A DNA stretch of 14,898 nt. Origin: JAQGMO01 sp050954505 (GTDB lineage Bacteria; Pseudomonadota; Gammaproteobacteria; Burkholderiales; Burkholderiaceae_D). Positions 13,670 to 14,898 of the stretch are shown here, piece after piece; position 1 is the first letter of the stretch; each line of letters starts with the position of its first letter. Location: NCBI GenBank assembly GCA_050954505.1, contig JBPBPY010000438.1:1-14898 (forward strand), in the 5' to 3' direction. The notes beneath the pieces were generated by a model. It made no database searches. It saw only the letters and a list, made by a program, of their open reading frames with translations, and was not told where the DNA came from. The translations under genes were made by a program, and so were the position numbers.

Positions 13670-13712
13670 CAAACTCTCCGGCAACCTTGCGCGCTGGTGT
13701 CGGAACTTCTAA
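13659..13712 (+). pseudogene. Possible truncated toxin start (RelE/ParE-like) overlapping the antitoxin remnant
   Basis: ATGCAGATTAAC overlaps the stop of the antitoxin-like frame, the junction often seen between antitoxin and RelE/ParE toxin genes, whose proteins commonly start MQI. The frame stops after 17 codons, where it meets the 3' end of ggt on the other strand, so no toxin body remains. Support is positional and from three residues only. Confidence 0.2.
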
Positions 13713-14898
13713 TAACCCAGCGCCAACCCGCTGTTGCGACGCGGATCATTTGCGCCGTAAAACCTGTTCCTGCCGACCGGCTTGCCACCAAGCGAGGGGG
13801 CGCCGACCAGTACCACTGCCAGGTGGTTGGCAGGCTGGGGCGGGCCGAACTTGTGGCCCTTGGCTTCGAGCAGCGCGCGGGTGTCGGGCGAAAGGCCGAA
13901 GGTTTCGACGTTGGTGACATCGGGCAGCCATTGCTGGTGAAAGCGTGGTGCATCGACAGCCTCCTGCACATTCATGCCGTAGTCGACCACATTCAGGATG
14001 GTATGCAGCACGGCGGTGATGATGCGGCTGCCGCCCGGGGTGCCCACGACCATCACCGGCAGCTGGTCCTTGGTGACGATGGTTGGACTCATCGACGACA
14101 AGGGCCGCTTCGATGGCGCAATGGCGTTGGCTTTGCCCTGCACCAGGCCGTAGATGTTCGGCACGCCGATCTTGACGGTGAAGTCATCCATTTCATTGTT
14201 GAGCAGGACACCGGTGCCGGCGGCAGTGACCTTGGCGCCGAACCAGTCGTTGAGCGTGTAGGTGACCGAGACCGCATTGCCGAATGAATCGGCAATCGAA
14301 TAGTGTGTGGTATTGCTGCCCTCGTGGGGCGCCACGCCTGGTTTCAGGTCTTTCGAAACCGCTGCCTTGTCGGGATCGATGGCGTTGCGGACCTGGGCTG
14401 CATAGGCCTTGTCGGTCAGGCGCGCGATGGGATTGTCGACGAAGTCCGGGTCGCCAAGATAGCTGTTGCGGTCGACATAGGCATGGCGCATGGCTTCGAT
14501 CTGGTAATGCACCGATTGCGCCGAACGAAAACCCAGGTCCTTGAGCGGATAACCTTCCAGGACATTGAGCATTTCACAGATCACCACGCCACCTGAACTG
14601 GGCGGCGGCGCCGACACCACATGGTAGCCACGGTAGTCGCATTCGATGGGCGCCAGTTCGCGCGTCTTGTACTGGTCGAAATCGGCCTGGGTAAACAAGC
14701 CGCCACCTTGCTTGCTGGCCTTGATCAATGCTGCAGCCACGGGACCCTTGTAGAAGCCGTCAGCGCCCAGATGGCTGATGGCGCGCAGGGTGCGGGCCAG
14801 ATCCTTCTGCACGATCTTCTGGCCGGTTTCGAATGGCTCGCCCTTGTTGAGGAAGATTGCGCCGCTGGCAGCGTCCTTGCGAAAGTCGCCTGTGGCAG
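13709..14898 (-). CDS. ggt: Gamma-glutamyltransferase (5'-truncated by window edge)
   Basis: About 396 codons of the C-terminal part of a glutathione hydrolase/transpeptidase, normally exported to the periplasm, which cleaves the gamma-glutamyl bond of glutathione. The frame continues to the window edge (TGDFRKDAASGAIFLNKGEP before the GTG at 14812), so the signal peptide and N-terminus are missing and 14812 is not the start. NTTHYS marks the autoprocessing site; the first Thr (codon 14309-14311) is the expected nucleophile and N-terminus of the small subunit. PLSSMSPTIV and GTPGGSRIIT, which line the gamma-glutamyl pocket, are present. TAG at 13709-13711 ends the protein after GLALGY. It converges on the dxs/DUF3297 unit across the toxin-antitoxin-like remnant. 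Confidence 0.95.
   Translation of the reverse strand, partial: ATGDFRKDAASGAIFLNKGEPFETGQKIVQKDLARTLRAISHLGADGFYKGPVAAALIKASKQGGGLFTQADFDQYKTRELAPIECDYRGYHVVSAPPPSSGGVVICEMLNVLEGYPLKDLGFRSAQSVHYQIEAMRHAYVDRNSYLGDPDFVDNPIARLTDKAYAAQVRNAIDPDKAAVSKDLKPGVAPHEGSNTTHYSIADSFGNAVSVTYTLNDWFGAKVTAAGTGVLLNNEMDDFTVKIGVPNIYGLVQGKANAIAPSKRPLSSMSPTIVTKDQLPVMVVGTPGGSRIITAVLHTILNVVDYGMNVQEAVDAPRFHQQWLPDVTNVETFGLSPDTRALLEAKGHKFGPPQPANHLAVVLVGAPSLGGKPVGRNRFYGANDPRRNSGLALGY

Overview
The window reads as chromosomal DNA of a betaproteobacterium. The Dxs, IspA, XseB and DNA polymerase I sequences, the xseB-ispA-dxs order and the downstream DUF3297-type gene fit Burkholderiales. Oxalobacteraceae (Herminiimonas/Collimonas/Herbaspirillum-like) is my best guess, from memory of gene order and not from a search. 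There are no rRNA or tRNA genes, no CRISPR array and no intact insertion sequence.

Layout. (1) 1-612: 3' end of polA. (2) 789-8253: four consecutive same-strand genes for proteins of 556-611 residues that are diverged paralogues of one another. Each has a short basic N-terminus (MKRxR-like), a Pro/Ala-rich low-complexity linker, an LPx[E/D]CW segment resembling an F-box, a middle region with LRR-like strands, and a C-terminal array of about 28-residue ribonuclease-inhibitor-type leucine-rich repeats. (3) 8308-9447, minus strand: a Rieske non-haem iron oxygenase alpha subunit, convergent with the array. (4) 9448-9836: a 389-bp divergent intergenic region with a good promoter for the Rieske gene. 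(5) 9837-12923: the overlapping or abutting run xseB-ispA-dxs. (6) 13029-13321: a DUF3297-type gene with a strong intrinsic terminator. (7) 13322-13708: a spacer holding what looks like the decayed remnant of a type II toxin-antitoxin pair. (8) 13709-14898, minus strand: ggt, cut by the window edge.

The housekeeping parts are ordinary: isoprenoid precursor synthesis (Dxs makes DXP, IspA makes farnesyl diphosphate), DNA repair and replication (PolA, XseB) and glutathione metabolism (Ggt). The remarkable part is the 7.5-kb F-box-like/LRR array. That architecture is typical of eukaryotic FBXL substrate adaptors of SCF ubiquitin ligases. In bacteria it is known mainly from injected effectors such as the GALA proteins of Ralstonia. 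A tandem cluster of four, with recently expanded proline-rich minisatellites and short 10-12-bp tandem repeats upstream of at least three members, looks like a lineage-specific, fast-evolving family, possibly for interaction with a eukaryotic host. That function is inference; the sequence shows the architecture and the duplication.
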